A DNA stretch of 27,229 bases, taken from IMG/VR virus record IMGVR_UViG_3300032265_000118, positions 1 through 27,229 of that record, one strand, 5' to 3'. The stretch comes from a virus. Numbering within the stretch: the stretch's first letter is position 1; every line of letters begins with the position of its first letter. The notes below the pieces were generated by a model. It worked only from the letters and a program-made list of their open reading frames with translations. It was not told where the DNA came from and made no database searches. A program made the position numbers and the translations under genes. Shown one piece after another: positions 13,227 to 22,600 of the stretch.

Positions 13227-14759
13227 ATGTCTTTAACCAAAGTATCTTATTCAATGATTAATGGAGCGCCCGTTAATGTTTTGGATTATGGCGCAAAAGG
13301 CGATGGAACAACTGATGACACTGCCGCGTTTACTGCTGCTTTAGCTACTGGTAAATCAGTTTATGTACCACAAGGAACATACAAGGTTGCGCCAGTATCT
13401 ACTCCAGTTGGAGGAATTGAACCTAATAGAACATCAGCTTGGATTCTTACAAGTGGTCAAACCATTTATGGTGATGGGGTCACTTCTGTTTTGTTATGGG
13501 GCAGCGCAACCGTGCAATGCTTTTTCAAAGCCACGACCGCTACAAATATTGCCTTGCGTAATCTTAAATTTGTTGGCGGTTACTCTTCAATTATTGTTTT
13601 TCCCGATACTGATGGATCAGTGGATGGGGTAACTGTAAGTGATTGTTATTTTAACGGTTTGTTGATTGATGTAATTGGCGGCAATCAATTTCCAATAAAT
13701 TCTAATTCTAAATATTCCAAAAATGTTTTAGTACAAGGGTGTATTTCCAACAATGTGGTTGTTCATGCAATTTTATTTACTAATTGCTATAACGCTCAAG
13801 CAATTGGAAATAGATTTAACAACGTAACTGGTGGTTATTGTATAGATGCATCTCAAGGAAGCAGAAATATTGTAATAGCAAATAACGTAGCACAAACTTG
13901 TCAATATTTTTGTAAGATTGAATCTTCAGATCCTGGTGCTGTTAACCCAACTCAATGGGAATCGCACGAAGTTATTATTGCAAATAATACAGCCCGTGAT
14001 ATAAGTTTATATGGTATGTTTGTAAACACATCTGCAAACCATGTTACTATTGAGAGCAATATTATGGTTGGATTTACTACGCACGGAATATTTTTAGATC
14101 AAGTTAGTGGTTTAACCTATAACGGTTCTATTTCAATAGCAGACAACATTTTAAGTGCTAGTTCAACATCTACTGTTGCATGTGGAATTTTGGATTCTTT
14201 ATCTAATGGAACTCTACCTCATGTTTTTACAGGAAACGTAATTGACAGGGTTTATATTGGAATTCAACTAAACAGAAAAAATGCTGTTATTACTGGTGGT
14301 TCAATAAGTGCAAGCAGCACCCCTATTTTATTAAATGTTCCATCTGTTCTTGATGGAGTATGTATCACTGGTGTAAAAATGACGGGTGCAGCAGGCATCA
14401 ATTGTAATGGAACTGGTCAACCTGTAAAACGAATAACGGTAAATGCTTGCGATATAAACTTTACATCTTTTGGAATTTATAGTCAAAGTTCAATTTATCA
14501 ATCAATTTTTAACAACAACACTTTGAATAGTTCTGCACCTACTGTTGGGGGAATAGTGTTAGAAACACCTATAAACTGTTCATTGCAAAACAATACTATT
14601 AACATGAACACATCAACTTATAATTCAATAACTACAGCCACATCAACAACAGATTGCATTATTGTTGGTAATATTTCCAATCGTGCATTTAACATTAACG
14701 CACCATCGGCGGGGACAATTAATTCAGGAAACATTGTGAACGCAGCTTATGTGGCTTAA
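13227..14759 (+). CDS. Tailspike with right-handed beta-helix, pectate-lyase-like (510 aa)
   Basis: AAAAGGAAAACGC precedes the ATG. The segment VNVLDYGAKGDGTTDDTAAF is the hallmark start of the pectate-lyase-superfamily beta-helix of tailspikes. Many short Asn-rich coils follow, such as VTVSDCYFNG, IVIANNVAQTC, HVTIESNIMVG and CSLQNNTINMN. There is almost no N-terminal head-binding segment, so it probably attaches through the adaptor-type proteins encoded just upstream. Such proteins usually bind and cut surface polysaccharide. The gene has low G+C (for example about 28% at 13861-13920), unlike the coat gene. The polysaccharide target is unknown. Confidence 0.8.
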   Translation: MSLTKVSYSMINGAPVNVLDYGAKGDGTTDDTAAFTAALATGKSVYVPQGTYKVAPVSTPVGGIEPNRTSAWILTSGQTIYGDGVTSVLLWGSATVQCFFKATTATNIALRNLKFVGGYSSIIVFPDTDGSVDGVTVSDCYFNGLLIDVIGGNQFPINSNSKYSKNVLVQGCISNNVVVHAILFTNCYNAQAIGNRFNNVTGGYCIDASQGSRNIVIANNVAQTCQYFCKIESSDPGAVNPTQWESHEVIIANNTARDISLYGMFVNTSANHVTIESNIMVGFTTHGIFLDQVSGLTYNGSISIADNILSASSTSTVACGILDSLSNGTLPHVFTGNVIDRVYIGIQLNRKNAVITGGSISASSTPILLNVPSVLDGVCITGVKMTGAAGINCNGTGQPVKRITVNACDINFTSFGIYSQSSIYQSIFNNNTLNSSAPTVGGIVLETPINCSLQNNTINMNTSTYNSITTATSTTDCIIVGNISNRAFNINAPSAGTINSGNIVNAAYVA

Positions 14760-14768
14760 AGGATAAAT

Positions 14769-15032
14769 ATGTTTGAAAAACAAACTGTTGTTGATCGCAT
14801 TGAAGTATTGGCAGACCATACTGTTGCTGTGCGATATGTTGTGACCGTCTTAGAAAACGGCCTACCCTTTGCGGAGCAAGTCAAAGGCAATTACTTTAAG
14901 CCAGGTGATGACTACAGCGCCGAAGATGCCAAAGTCAAAGCCATTTGTGCAACAGTGCATACGGCAGAAGTTATTGCCGAATATCAAGCTGAACAAGCTA
15001 GGCTTTTACAAGTAACAGAAATTCCAGCATAA
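14769..15032 (+). CDS. Small hypothetical phage protein (87 aa)
   Basis: AAAGGATAAAT precedes the ATG. The product begins MFEKQTVVDRIEVLADHTVA, with alternating strands and a helical C-terminal half (AEVIAEYQAEQARLLQ). Small proteins of this kind are common beside tail fibre genes in aquatic podophages, possibly as accessory virion proteins. It separates the tailspike from the gp4-like adaptor gene. The function is unknown. Confidence 0.55.
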   Translation: MFEKQTVVDRIEVLADHTVAVRYVVTVLENGLPFAEQVKGNYFKPGDDYSAEDAKVKAICATVHTAEVIAEYQAEQARLLQVTEIPA

Positions 15033-15041
15033 GGAAACGCT

Positions 15042-16010
15042 ATGACACAACCGATTGACATTATCACCCGCGCAATGAAAGACATTGGCGCTGTTGCCGC
15101 TGGTGAAGTTCCAACGGCTGATGAAGCGCAAGATGCGTTAGATATGCTTAATGATATGTGCGCCCAATGGTCAAATGAAAACATGATGGTTTTCTATCGA
15201 TCAGAGTTGATTTTCCAAACTGTTCAGAATACTGTGCAATACACGCTTGGTCCAGGTGGTTCAGTTGGAGCTACTTTCACTGGATCAATTTCAGGCAACG
15301 TTTTGACTGTTACAGCAATTGCTAAAGGCGGCATTACGATGGGCATGACTTTGTCGGGTGCGGGAATTACGGCAGGAACAACAATTGTTGGCTTTGGAAC
15401 AGGCGCAGGCGGCAACGTAAATGAGGCGGGTACATATACCGTCAGCAAATCGCAAACAGTGGCTAGCACTACTATCAGTGCTTACTATGAAAGACCATTA
15501 ACCATTGAATCGGGATTTGTACGGGTTGCAACCATGCAAGGCGGGTCTAATCTTGCTGGCGGTTATTTAGATTATCCTTTGTCTATTCTTAGCCTTGAAG
15601 AATACGAATCTTTGGGCATTAAGCAATTAAATGGTCCTTGGGCAAAGATGATTTACTATATGCCTGCTGAAACTCTTGGCACGGTTTATGTTTTTCCTAA
15701 CCCATCGCAAGGTGAGTTGCATTTGTTTACGCAAACCATTTTTAGGCAATTTCAAAGTTTAAATGACACAATCACTCTTCCACAAGGCTATAACATGGCT
15801 TTGCGGTGGTGTTTGGCAGAGCGTTTAATGCCTATGTTTGGAAAATCTAATCAGGTTCAAATGGCTATGATTACTAGCTATGCAGCTCAAGCCAAAGCTG
15901 CAATCAAGCGCACCAATATGCGCCCACCACAAGTGTCGCGTTATCCTGATGCTTTGATGATGGGCAAAGCAAAAGACGCTGGCTTTATCATGGATGGAGG
16001 ATTTCGCTAA
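15042..16010 (+). CDS. P22 gp4-like tail accessory/adaptor protein with inserted beta domain (322 aa)
   Basis: The N-terminus ([18 protein letters not shown], then [18 protein letters not shown]) and later segments ([38 protein letters not shown]) match the gp4 tail adaptor family, the ring that binds under the portal and seals the head. It is about twice the length of P22 gp4 (166 aa). About 70 residues of that excess are a separate beta-rich insert at residues 76-148, placed between the strand ending QYTLGPGG and [19 protein letters not shown] precedes the ATG. It overlaps the next gene as TAATG. Confidence 0.82.
   Translation: MTQPIDIITRAMKDIGAVAAGEVPTADEAQDALDMLNDMCAQWSNENMMVFYRSELIFQTVQNTVQYTLGPGGSVGATFTGSISGNVLTVTAIAKGGITMGMTLSGAGITAGTTIVGFGTGAGGNVNEAGTYTVSKSQTVASTTISAYYERPLTIESGFVRVATMQGGSNLAGGYLDYPLSILSLEEYESLGIKQLNGPWAKMIYYMPAETLGTVYVFPNPSQGELHLFTQTIFRQFQSLNDTITLPQGYNMALRWCLAERLMPMFGKSNQVQMAMITSYAAQAKAAIKRTNMRPPQVSRYPDALMMGKAKDAGFIMDGGFR
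15267..15485 (+). other. Inserted beta-domain within the gp4-like adaptor
   Basis: Residues 76-148 show [36 protein letters not shown], then [18 protein letters not shown]. This Gly/Thr-rich pattern recurs, from memory, as a portable domain in fibre and other virion proteins of many phages. Removing it joins QYTLGPGG to ERPLTIESG, the continuous sequence expected for the family. It probably projects from the neck surface, possibly binding sugars; that is inference. Confidence 0.6.
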
Positions 16011-17485
16011 TGCCTGATTTTGGTTTTGTGGGTGCATCTTACGAAGCGCCATCAATTTATCAAGACGCACAAGAATGCATTAATTTCTTTTGCGAAATTG
16101 ATCCTACTAAGGCGCAGGGTGCAAGGGGTGTCGTGGCAATGTACCCAACGCCTGGCCTAACAAAAATTGCACAATTATTGTCGGCTGAAGTTCGTGGTTT
16201 GCATACTTTATCAAATGAAGATTACTTTATTGCTGTATCCGGAAATTTAGTTTACAAAATTGATGCTAGTTATACGCCTGTACAAATTGGTACTTTGACT
16301 ACTAGCTCGGGGCCAGTTTCTATATCAGATAATGTCACTAACAATGGTATGACAGCATACATTGTGGACGGAGTAAATCGATATACATGGATTGAATCTA
16401 GCAATACTTTTGCTACTTTGCCAAGCACTGATGGACCATGGAAAGGTGCTACGGTTGTTGATTCTATTGATGGATATAACATATATAACCAACCAAATAC
16501 GTTTAATTGGGCTTGCACTGATCTAAATTCAAGCCTATCCACCCAAGCCTTGTATGGTTCCGCTAATGGTTTTCCCGATAACATTGTTAGCCTTATCGTG
16601 GACCGTAGACAAGTTTATTTGCTTAAAGATGTAACGACTGAGGTTTGGACCGACATTGGCAATACGATTACGGGAATAACAACTTTTCCATTTGCCCGTG
16701 TGCCAGGCACTACCGTCCAATCAGGCGTTGGAGCTCCGTTTTCAGTTGCAAGATTTGGTGGTTCTTTTGCTGCGGTGTGTAAAGACACTCGCGGTGATTC
16801 AACCATTGAAGCTATGATTAACTATGAGTATAAAAAGTTTTCTACTCATGCTGTTGAGCAATCATTAACAAATGAAATAACCCGTGATGCTGTAGCTTAT
16901 ACCTATCAAATTGAAGGCCATGAAATGTATGTAGTGACTTTCCCTAGTGTGGGAGAGCATGGCCTTACATGGGTTTATGATGGGTCTACCCAACAATGGC
17001 ACAAATGGTTATCTTGGGATGCTGACGCTGCTGTATACAAACGCCATAGATCAAATTGTGGTTGTTATTTCAATAATTCATATATCGTTGGCGATTATGA
17101 GAACGGAAAGTTATATACCATTGAAAACGCTGTTTACACTGAAGATGGCGCACCTATTAGACGTTTGCGCCGAGCCCCTCATATAACAACAGATTTACAG
17201 CGTCAATATTTTGAATCGTTCCAAATACAGTTTCAGCCAGGCGTTGGCTTAAATTTAGGTCAAGGAGATGACCCGCAAGCAATGTTGCGTTGGTCTAATG
17301 ATGGTGGTTCTACATGGTCAAATGAGCATTGGGCAAACATAGGTCGTATTGGTCAATATGCTAATCGAGCGCTTTGGCGGCGTTTAGGTTGGTCAAGGGA
17401 TAGAATTTTTGAAGTTGTGATTAGCGATCCTGTCAAAGCTGTCATAGTTTCTGCGGAGTTGAAAGCAAGCGCAGGAGAAAATTAA
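16010..17485 (+). CDS. P22 gp10-like packaged-DNA stabilisation protein (491 aa)
   Basis: The ATG shares bases with the upstream stop (TAATG) and GGAGG lies 8 nt before it. The sequence matches the P22 gp10 family: an early YQDAQECINFFCEI, YPTPGLTKIAQL, repeated beta-propeller-like strands (AYIVDGVNRYTWIE, SLIVDRRQVYLLKD), TWVYDGSTQQWHKWLSW, and a late LRWSNDGGSTWSNEHW. The length is close to P22 gp10 (472 aa). It sits below the gp4 adaptor and keeps packaged DNA in the head. The stop overlaps the start of the long fibre gene, so tail genes are translated in series. Confidence 0.88.
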   Translation: MPDFGFVGASYEAPSIYQDAQECINFFCEIDPTKAQGARGVVAMYPTPGLTKIAQLLSAEVRGLHTLSNEDYFIAVSGNLVYKIDASYTPVQIGTLTTSSGPVSISDNVTNNGMTAYIVDGVNRYTWIESSNTFATLPSTDGPWKGATVVDSIDGYNIYNQPNTFNWACTDLNSSLSTQALYGSANGFPDNIVSLIVDRRQVYLLKDVTTEVWTDIGNTITGITTFPFARVPGTTVQSGVGAPFSVARFGGSFAAVCKDTRGDSTIEAMINYEYKKFSTHAVEQSLTNEITRDAVAYTYQIEGHEMYVVTFPSVGEHGLTWVYDGSTQQWHKWLSWDADAAVYKRHRSNCGCYFNNSYIVGDYENGKLYTIENAVYTEDGAPIRRLRRAPHITTDLQRQYFESFQIQFQPGVGLNLGQGDDPQAMLRWSNDGGSTWSNEHWANIGRIGQYANRALWRRLGWSRDRIFEVVISDPVKAVIVSAELKASAGEN

Positions 17486-19998
17486 TGGCTACCACGCCAA
17501 GCACCAATATCAACATTCCTTACTCGGCTTTTCTTGACACGAGTACAGGAAGGCCGACACAGGCATGGTTGCTTTGGTTAATGAGTCCAAATTTTATTAA
17601 TTTAAATCTTGGAAATGCTTTACCTGTTACATCGGGAGGCACTGGTTTATCGACTATTCCCGCTAATGGCCAATTACTGATTGGTAACGGTACAGGGTAT
17701 TCACTAAACACACTTGGCACTGGCGCGGGTATTTCAGTCACAAATGGTGTTGGCACAATATCAATAGCCAATACAGGCGTGTTGTCATTCTCAGGCGGCA
17801 CAACCGGTCTAACCCCAGCAACGGCCACCACGGGTGCTGTGACCCTTGCAGGCACATTGATTGCGGTAAATGGCGGTACAGGGTTTGGCTCTTATGCAGT
17901 TGGTGATTTGCTCTATGCAAACACTACAACTACTTTAGCGAAGCTGCCTGATGTTGCTACTGGCAACGCGCTCATTTCGGGTGGCGTGGACACAGCGCCA
18001 GCGTGGGGCAAGATTGGTTTGACAACGCATGTAAGCGGTGTTTTGCCAACTGCTAACGGCGGCACCAACTTGACATCTTTTACGGCCAACGGCGTTGTAT
18101 ATGCCTCAAGCACAAGTGCTTTGGCTACAGGTAGCGCGCTGACTTTTGATGGTTCGACATTGACCGCAACTGGCAATGCAATTATTAGTGACAACTCTGC
18201 CAATGCCGCTTTGCGTATTACTCAAATAGGTTCGGGTAATGCGTTATTGATTGAAGATTCTGCAAATCCTGATTCAACGCCGTTTATAGTTGATTCGGGC
18301 GGAAAAATTAAAACTGGCTATTTAACTGATTGGTCAGGAATTACCGCGCCAAGAATTGGCATTGATTCCACTTCAGCGGCTGCATTTGCTACAACATCTT
18401 TTGGTTACAACACAGCGGCTCCAATATTTTCTTCAGTTGTTGGGGGTGGCACAACTTTTGGCAACAACACAATTGTTGCCGCTAATCAAAATCTTGGTCG
18501 TTATCGTTGGTACGGCACAGATGGCACTGCGCCAGTTTTAGCCGCTGTTATTGAAGCATTAGTAGACGGAACGCCAGGTGCAAGTAGTATGCCTGGACGT
18601 TTGGTGTTTAGCACCACTGCTAGCGGAGCAACGGCTACCACAGAAAGATTAAGATTCATTAGCACAGGCGCTTGGGGTTTATCTGGGGCAAACTATGGAA
18701 CATCAGGACAGGTTTTAACCTCCGGCGGCGCTAGCGCGCCGCCAACTTGGACAACGCCAACAACTGGCGCTGTTATTTCAGTGACTGGCACAAGCCCTGT
18801 TGTTTCTAGCGGCGGCACAACCCCTGCAATTAGTTTGGCAGCGGCATACGGAGATACCCTAAACCCTTACGCATCTAAGACCGCAAATTACGTTTTAGCT
18901 GCTCCTAATGGTTCTGCTGGAGCGCCCACATTTAGAGCGTTGGTTGCGGCAGATGTGCCAGGTTCCGCATTAACCAAGACCGATGACACAAATGTCACCT
19001 TAACCCTTGGTGGTTCGCCAACAACAGCGTTATTAAATGCCGCATCTTTAACTCTTGGCTGGACAGGTCAATTAGGTATCAGCCGAGGCGGTACAAACAC
19101 TAGTACCGCGCCATCTGCTTATGGGGTTGTTTACGGCAATAGTGGTGGCACTGCCTACACTTCTTTGGCAAACGGCACAACAGGACAAATATTAACTGCG
19201 ACAACAAGCGGCGCACCAAGTTGGGCGGCGCCTGCTTATACAGGAACGGTAACTAGCGTTAGTTTCACTGGCGGCATCATTACCGTTGCAACTGGAACAA
19301 CAACCCCTGCTTTTACGGTTGCGGGTACAAGTGGCGGCATTCCTTACTTTTCAAGCGGTACAACTTGGGCATCTTCTGCTGCCTTAACTCAGTATGGCAT
19401 TGTTTATGGTGGTGGTGCTGGCGCTGCGCCTGTTTCTACGGCAGCTGGTACTACAGGCCAAGTGTTGACTGCTACTACAGGCGGCGCACCCACATGGGTA
19501 ACACCCGCGTCAGGTGGATCAGTTACAACAGTATCAGTTGTTTCAGCCAATGGTTTTGCTGGCACGGTAGCAAACCCCACAACTACCCCAGCAATTACCC
19601 TAACCACTAGCATTACTGGGGTTCTCAAGGGCAACGGTACGGCTATTTCTGCGGCTGTTGCTAATACTGATTATGTGCCTTTGTCCACTGTTATTACCAA
19701 AACGGCTGACTATACGATTACAGGCACAGACACTTGGATTATTAACAACAAAACTGGCTCGGCTTTGACGTTGACTTTTCCTGCCGCATCAAGTTGGACG
19801 GGTCGTTACATTACGGTTAAGAATATGCAAGCTCAAGCGGTTAATTCAGCATCGTCAAACATTGTCCCAATTGATAGCACTACTGCTGGTACTGCCATTC
19901 TTTTGGGAGTTGTTGGGAATTGGGCAACTATGGTTTCAGACGGTACAAATTGGATAATCATGCAAGCGGCATCAAATAACAATTTACTGTTGGAATAA
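17485..19998 (+). CDS. Long low-complexity tail fibre protein (837 aa)
   Basis: AGGAGAAAATT precedes the ATG, which overlaps the upstream stop. The N-terminus (NIPYSAFLDTSTGRPTQAWL, then WLMSPNFINL) resembles a virion-attachment segment. The rest is Gly/Thr/Ser/Ala-rich beta repeat with many GGTG/GGTN turns. A repeated unit of the form GQ(V/I)LT...W occurs three times. The C-terminal segment (KTADYTITGTDTWIINNKTG, then YITVKNMQAQ and TNWIIMQAAS) looks like a trimeric tip. Its place after gp10 suggests a fibre on the tail hub. No chaperone or enzyme domain is seen. The receptor is unknown. Confidence 0.75.
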   Translation: MATTPSTNINIPYSAFLDTSTGRPTQAWLLWLMSPNFINLNLGNALPVTSGGTGLSTIPANGQLLIGNGTGYSLNTLGTGAGISVTNGVGTISIANTGVLSFSGGTTGLTPATATTGAVTLAGTLIAVNGGTGFGSYAVGDLLYANTTTTLAKLPDVATGNALISGGVDTAPAWGKIGLTTHVSGVLPTANGGTNLTSFTANGVVYASSTSALATGSALTFDGSTLTATGNAIISDNSANAALRITQIGSGNALLIEDSANPDSTPFIVDSGGKIKTGYLTDWSGITAPRIGIDSTSAAAFATTSFGYNTAAPIFSSVVGGGTTFGNNTIVAANQNLGRYRWYGTDGTAPVLAAVIEALVDGTPGASSMPGRLVFSTTASGATATTERLRFISTGAWGLSGANYGTSGQVLTSGGASAPPTWTTPTTGAVISVTGTSPVVSSGGTTPAISLAAAYGDTLNPYASKTANYVLAAPNGSAGAPTFRALVAADVPGSALTKTDDTNVTLTLGGSPTTALLNAASLTLGWTGQLGISRGGTNTSTAPSAYGVVYGNSGGTAYTSLANGTTGQILTATTSGAPSWAAPAYTGTVTSVSFTGGIITVATGTTTPAFTVAGTSGGIPYFSSGTTWASSAALTQYGIVYGGGAGAAPVSTAAGTTGQVLTATTGGAPTWVTPASGGSVTTVSVVSANGFAGTVANPTTTPAITLTTSITGVLKGNGTAISAAVANTDYVPLSTVITKTADYTITGTDTWIINNKTGSALTLTFPAASSWTGRYITVKNMQAQAVNSASSNIVPIDSTTAGTAILLGVVGNWATMVSDGTNWIIMQAASNNNLLLE
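18706..19497 (+). repeat. Three copies of a GQxLT...W protein repeat in the fibre
   Basis: The unit appears at residues 408-422 (18706-18750), 567-580 (19183-19224) and 658-671 (19456-19497). The copies read GQVLTSGGASAPPTW, GQILTATTSGAPSW and GQVLTATTGGAPTW. The last two are closest and are preceded by the same GTT turn. This suggests growth of the fibre by internal duplication. Confidence 0.65.
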
Positions 19999-20028
19999 TT
20001 GCCATAAAATACAAAAAAGGGATAAATT

Positions 20029-20379
20029 GTGAATCACGCAGAAATATTTGCAATCCATGAAGGTCAATTTGATGCCGACTTAGGTACAGTTCACCATTTT
20101 TCGGATGGGCTTTATGCTAAACAAATGATGATTCCTGCTGGGTTTGTTGCGGGAACTCATGCCCATAATTACAGTCATTTGAGCATTTTGGCAAAAGGTC
20201 GCATAATTTTGCGTACAGATGAGGGTGCAAAAGAATACACCGCGCCAGCTTGTTTAGAAATAAAATCAGGTGTATATCACACCATTGAGGCTTTGGAAAA
20301 CTGTGAGTGGTTCTGCATTCATGCAACTGACGAAACTGACGCAACTAAGGTTGATGACGTTTTGATACGAAAGGAATAA
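20029..20379 (+). CDS. Cupin-fold protein (116 aa)
   Basis: It begins with GTG, preceded by AAAAAAGGGAT. The first cupin motif is GFVAGTHAHNYSHLSILAKG, with H44 and H46 as HxH, H50 where many cupins have Glu, and G57. The second motif is KSGVYHTIEALENCEWFCIH with H84. The product is a single-domain cupin likely to bind one metal ion. It lies between the long fibre and the ejection genes, only 2 nt before the next ATG, so it is made with late proteins. It could act on sugars or small metabolites or be structural. The substrate cannot be read from the sequence. Confidence 0.8.
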   Translation: MNHAEIFAIHEGQFDADLGTVHHFSDGLYAKQMMIPAGFVAGTHAHNYSHLSILAKGRIILRTDEGAKEYTAPACLEIKSGVYHTIEALENCEWFCIHATDETDATKVDDVLIRKE

Positions 20380-20381
20380 TT

Positions 20382-21098
20382 ATGCCAATGGCATGGGCGA
20401 TAGGCGGTAGCGCATTATTGGGCTATTTGGGTTCGCAAAACCAAGCAGATGCGGCTTCTAATGCTGCTAACTTGCAGTATCAAGGTACGCAAGAGGCTGC
20501 CCGTCAACAACGGGAAATGTTCGATATTCTGAACAAACAACAAGCACCTTATCGTGAGGCTGGCTATGGCGCATTGAGTAAGATCAATGAGATGTTGCCG
20601 CAATTTACTCGGCAATTCACTGCTGCTGACTTGAATGCCAATCTTGCGCCTAACTATGAATTTATGCGCCAACAAGGATTAGGGGCTACAGCTCAAAATG
20701 CAAATGTCGCAAGCCCAGGCTCAAACGTTGATCTTGCTAAAACTATCTTTGCGGAAAATTATGCAAAAAGTGGTTATCAAGATGCTTTAAACAATTACAG
20801 AAATCAACAAACCGATATTTTCAATCGATTGTCGGGTATTGCTGGTATTGGTCAAACTGCTCAAGGTCAAGCACAAAACCTTGGTTCATCAACTGGTACA
20901 AACTTGGCTAACCTTACAACTGGCGGCGCTAATGCGTTGGCTGGTGGTCAAGTTGGTGCAGCCAATGCTTATGCTGGTGGTATGCAAAACGTGGGTAATG
21001 CAGGATTCTTGTACTCAATGTTAAACCGAGGCGGTGCTGGTGGTTCTGATGTTACTGGTAGCAACTTTATGAACCAATACAACTCAATTGGGAAATAA
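20382..21098 (+). CDS. DNA ejection/transfer protein, first of three (238 aa)
   Basis: AAAGGAATAATT precedes the ATG. A short hydrophobic Gly/Ala N-terminus (AWAIGGSALLGYLGSQNQ) is followed by an Ala/Gln-rich helix (NLQYQGTQEAARQQREMF), PYREAGYGALSKINEML, and a Gly/Ala/Asn-rich C-terminus. These are features of phage DNA-transfer proteins, comparable in place and size with P22 gp7 (about 229 aa). They are packed in the virion and enter the host envelope to form a DNA channel. It starts the three-gene ejection block. Confidence 0.75.
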   Translation: MPMAWAIGGSALLGYLGSQNQADAASNAANLQYQGTQEAARQQREMFDILNKQQAPYREAGYGALSKINEMLPQFTRQFTAADLNANLAPNYEFMRQQGLGATAQNANVASPGSNVDLAKTIFAENYAKSGYQDALNNYRNQQTDIFNRLSGIAGIGQTAQGQAQNLGSSTGTNLANLTTGGANALAGGQVGAANAYAGGMQNVGNAGFLYSMLNRGGAGGSDVTGSNFMNQYNSIGK

Positions 21099-21100
21099 AA

Positions 21101-22600
21101 ATGGCAGACATAAACCCAATCACGCCCGTTGCTACTGGTATCAATCCACCACAACAAATGTCACTTGGTGACATGATGAATGTTGCCCGTGGCGCACAGC
21201 TTTACCAACAAGCTGAAAAAATTAATCCTTTAATGTTGCAACAACAACAGCAAACTACACGCACGGGACAAATTGCATTAGGCGTTGAAGAACAAAAGAA
21301 TCTTGAACGTCAAAATATGCAATCGTTTTTTGCTGACCCAAATAACTTTCAAACCGATGGTCGAATCGACATTAACAAAATTAATGCCCAAGTGCCTAAA
21401 CTTGCGCCGTTAACTGGTCCTGATTACGTTAGCAAAATAACCACATTAAGCACAGCCCAAACTGAGGCATTAAAAGCCAAACAAAATCTAACGCAAGACC
21501 AACGTCAATTGGTCGGCTCTACATTAGGTTTGCTAGGCCGTGCTGGTGTTAGTGATCCACAAATTGCAATTAAAGAATTGCGTATGTTGTCAGACCAAAA
21601 CCCCGACAACGTAGATTTGAAGAATCTAGTAGAAAAATCTTATGTACCTATTTTTACTGGTATGCAGGCAGGACCACAAGTAGCAGATTCATTGGTTAAA
21701 GCTGGTCAATCAATGTTGACCCCAACGCAACAACAAACAGCGCTTTCTCCATCTGTACAAGTTACTGCACAAGGTCAGACCGTAACAACTCAGCCTAGTA
21801 TTGGCATAGCGCCTCCTAGCGCTACTGTTGGGGTTGCTAGTGGTATGCAAGGTAACGCAACAACTACAAACGCACCACCGCAAATTGGTGCTGGCACTGA
21901 GGTTGCGCCTGGTATGCGTGTTCCTTACCCTGTACGAAGCGCCAATCAACCTTATATCAAAGAGCCAACCGAGGAAAAAGACCAAGCTGCTGGCGCTGAA
22001 TACCGTACTAACTTGGTAAATGGACAAATGGGATTGGCTCAAGGTCGCCGTAACGTTGAAGAAGTAATTCAGCAAGCCAACAAGATAGGTCAACAACTTT
22101 ATTTTGAAAAGGGCGGCATACCTGGTCAGATTGAACAAAAGATTCGTTCAGCTATTGGTAGCGATCAATACGATATGCTTGCCAAAGACTTGGCTAACAT
22201 GGCTATCACCAATTCCAAAGCGATGGGTTCTGTTGGCGGCACTGTGGCTGGTTTGGACATGGCTGCGGTTGCTAACGGCACTGTCAAAATACCTCCTGAA
22301 GTATTGGTAAAAATTGCCCGTAGGGTGCAGGCAGATCAAACTAACCTTGATATGCAAGCAAATGGCGCACAGCAGTTTTCACAAAAGTTTGGCGACAACA
22401 ACATGAAGGCTTATCAGCAAGCATGGAATGCTAACGCTGATAGCAAGATATTTGAAGCCCTGAACATCACAAAGGATTTGACCGATCCTGCAAAACAAAA
22501 AGCTGAATTAAATAGGCTTTTCCCAAATCCAGCACAATTCAAAGATTTTCTGAAGAAATATCAAAACATTAAGAAACTGTCTGAAACTGGGAGTTTATAA
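21101..22600 (+). CDS. Ejection-type internal virion protein, second of three (499 aa)
   Basis: The ATG lies two bases after the upstream stop, with GGGAAATAAAA before it. The protein is Gln/Ala/Thr-rich with long helices (residues 35-100 include QQQQQTTRTGQIALGVEEQK). A low-complexity mid region (about 205-275) and a helical C-terminal half follow (NLVNGQMGLAQGRRNVEEVI, AIGSDQYDMLAKDLANMAIT). It occupies the place of P22 gp20. Sequence similarity to gp20 is not visible by eye, so the call rests on context and composition. Confidence 0.6.
   Translation: MADINPITPVATGINPPQQMSLGDMMNVARGAQLYQQAEKINPLMLQQQQQTTRTGQIALGVEEQKNLERQNMQSFFADPNNFQTDGRIDINKINAQVPKLAPLTGPDYVSKITTLSTAQTEALKAKQNLTQDQRQLVGSTLGLLGRAGVSDPQIAIKELRMLSDQNPDNVDLKNLVEKSYVPIFTGMQAGPQVADSLVKAGQSMLTPTQQQTALSPSVQVTAQGQTVTTQPSIGIAPPSATVGVASGMQGNATTTNAPPQIGAGTEVAPGMRVPYPVRSANQPYIKEPTEEKDQAAGAEYRTNLVNGQMGLAQGRRNVEEVIQQANKIGQQLYFEKGGIPGQIEQKIRSAIGSDQYDMLAKDLANMAITNSKAMGSVGGTVAGLDMAAVANGTVKIPPEVLVKIARRVQADQTNLDMQANGAQQFSQKFGDNNMKAYQQAWNANADSKIFEALNITKDLTDPAKQKAELNRLFPNPAQFKDFLKKYQNIKKLSETGSL

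Noticed and set aside
19980-20028. Possible promoter upstream of the cupin (TTGGAA and TAAAAT)
   Set aside because: The two elements are only about 9 bp apart, far too close for a sigma70 promoter, and the gene is probably read from the operon.
21710-22138. 142-residue minus-strand open frame within the second ejection protein gene
   Set aside because: It is antisense to a convincing coding frame, shows no recognisable domain and has no promoter or start signal.
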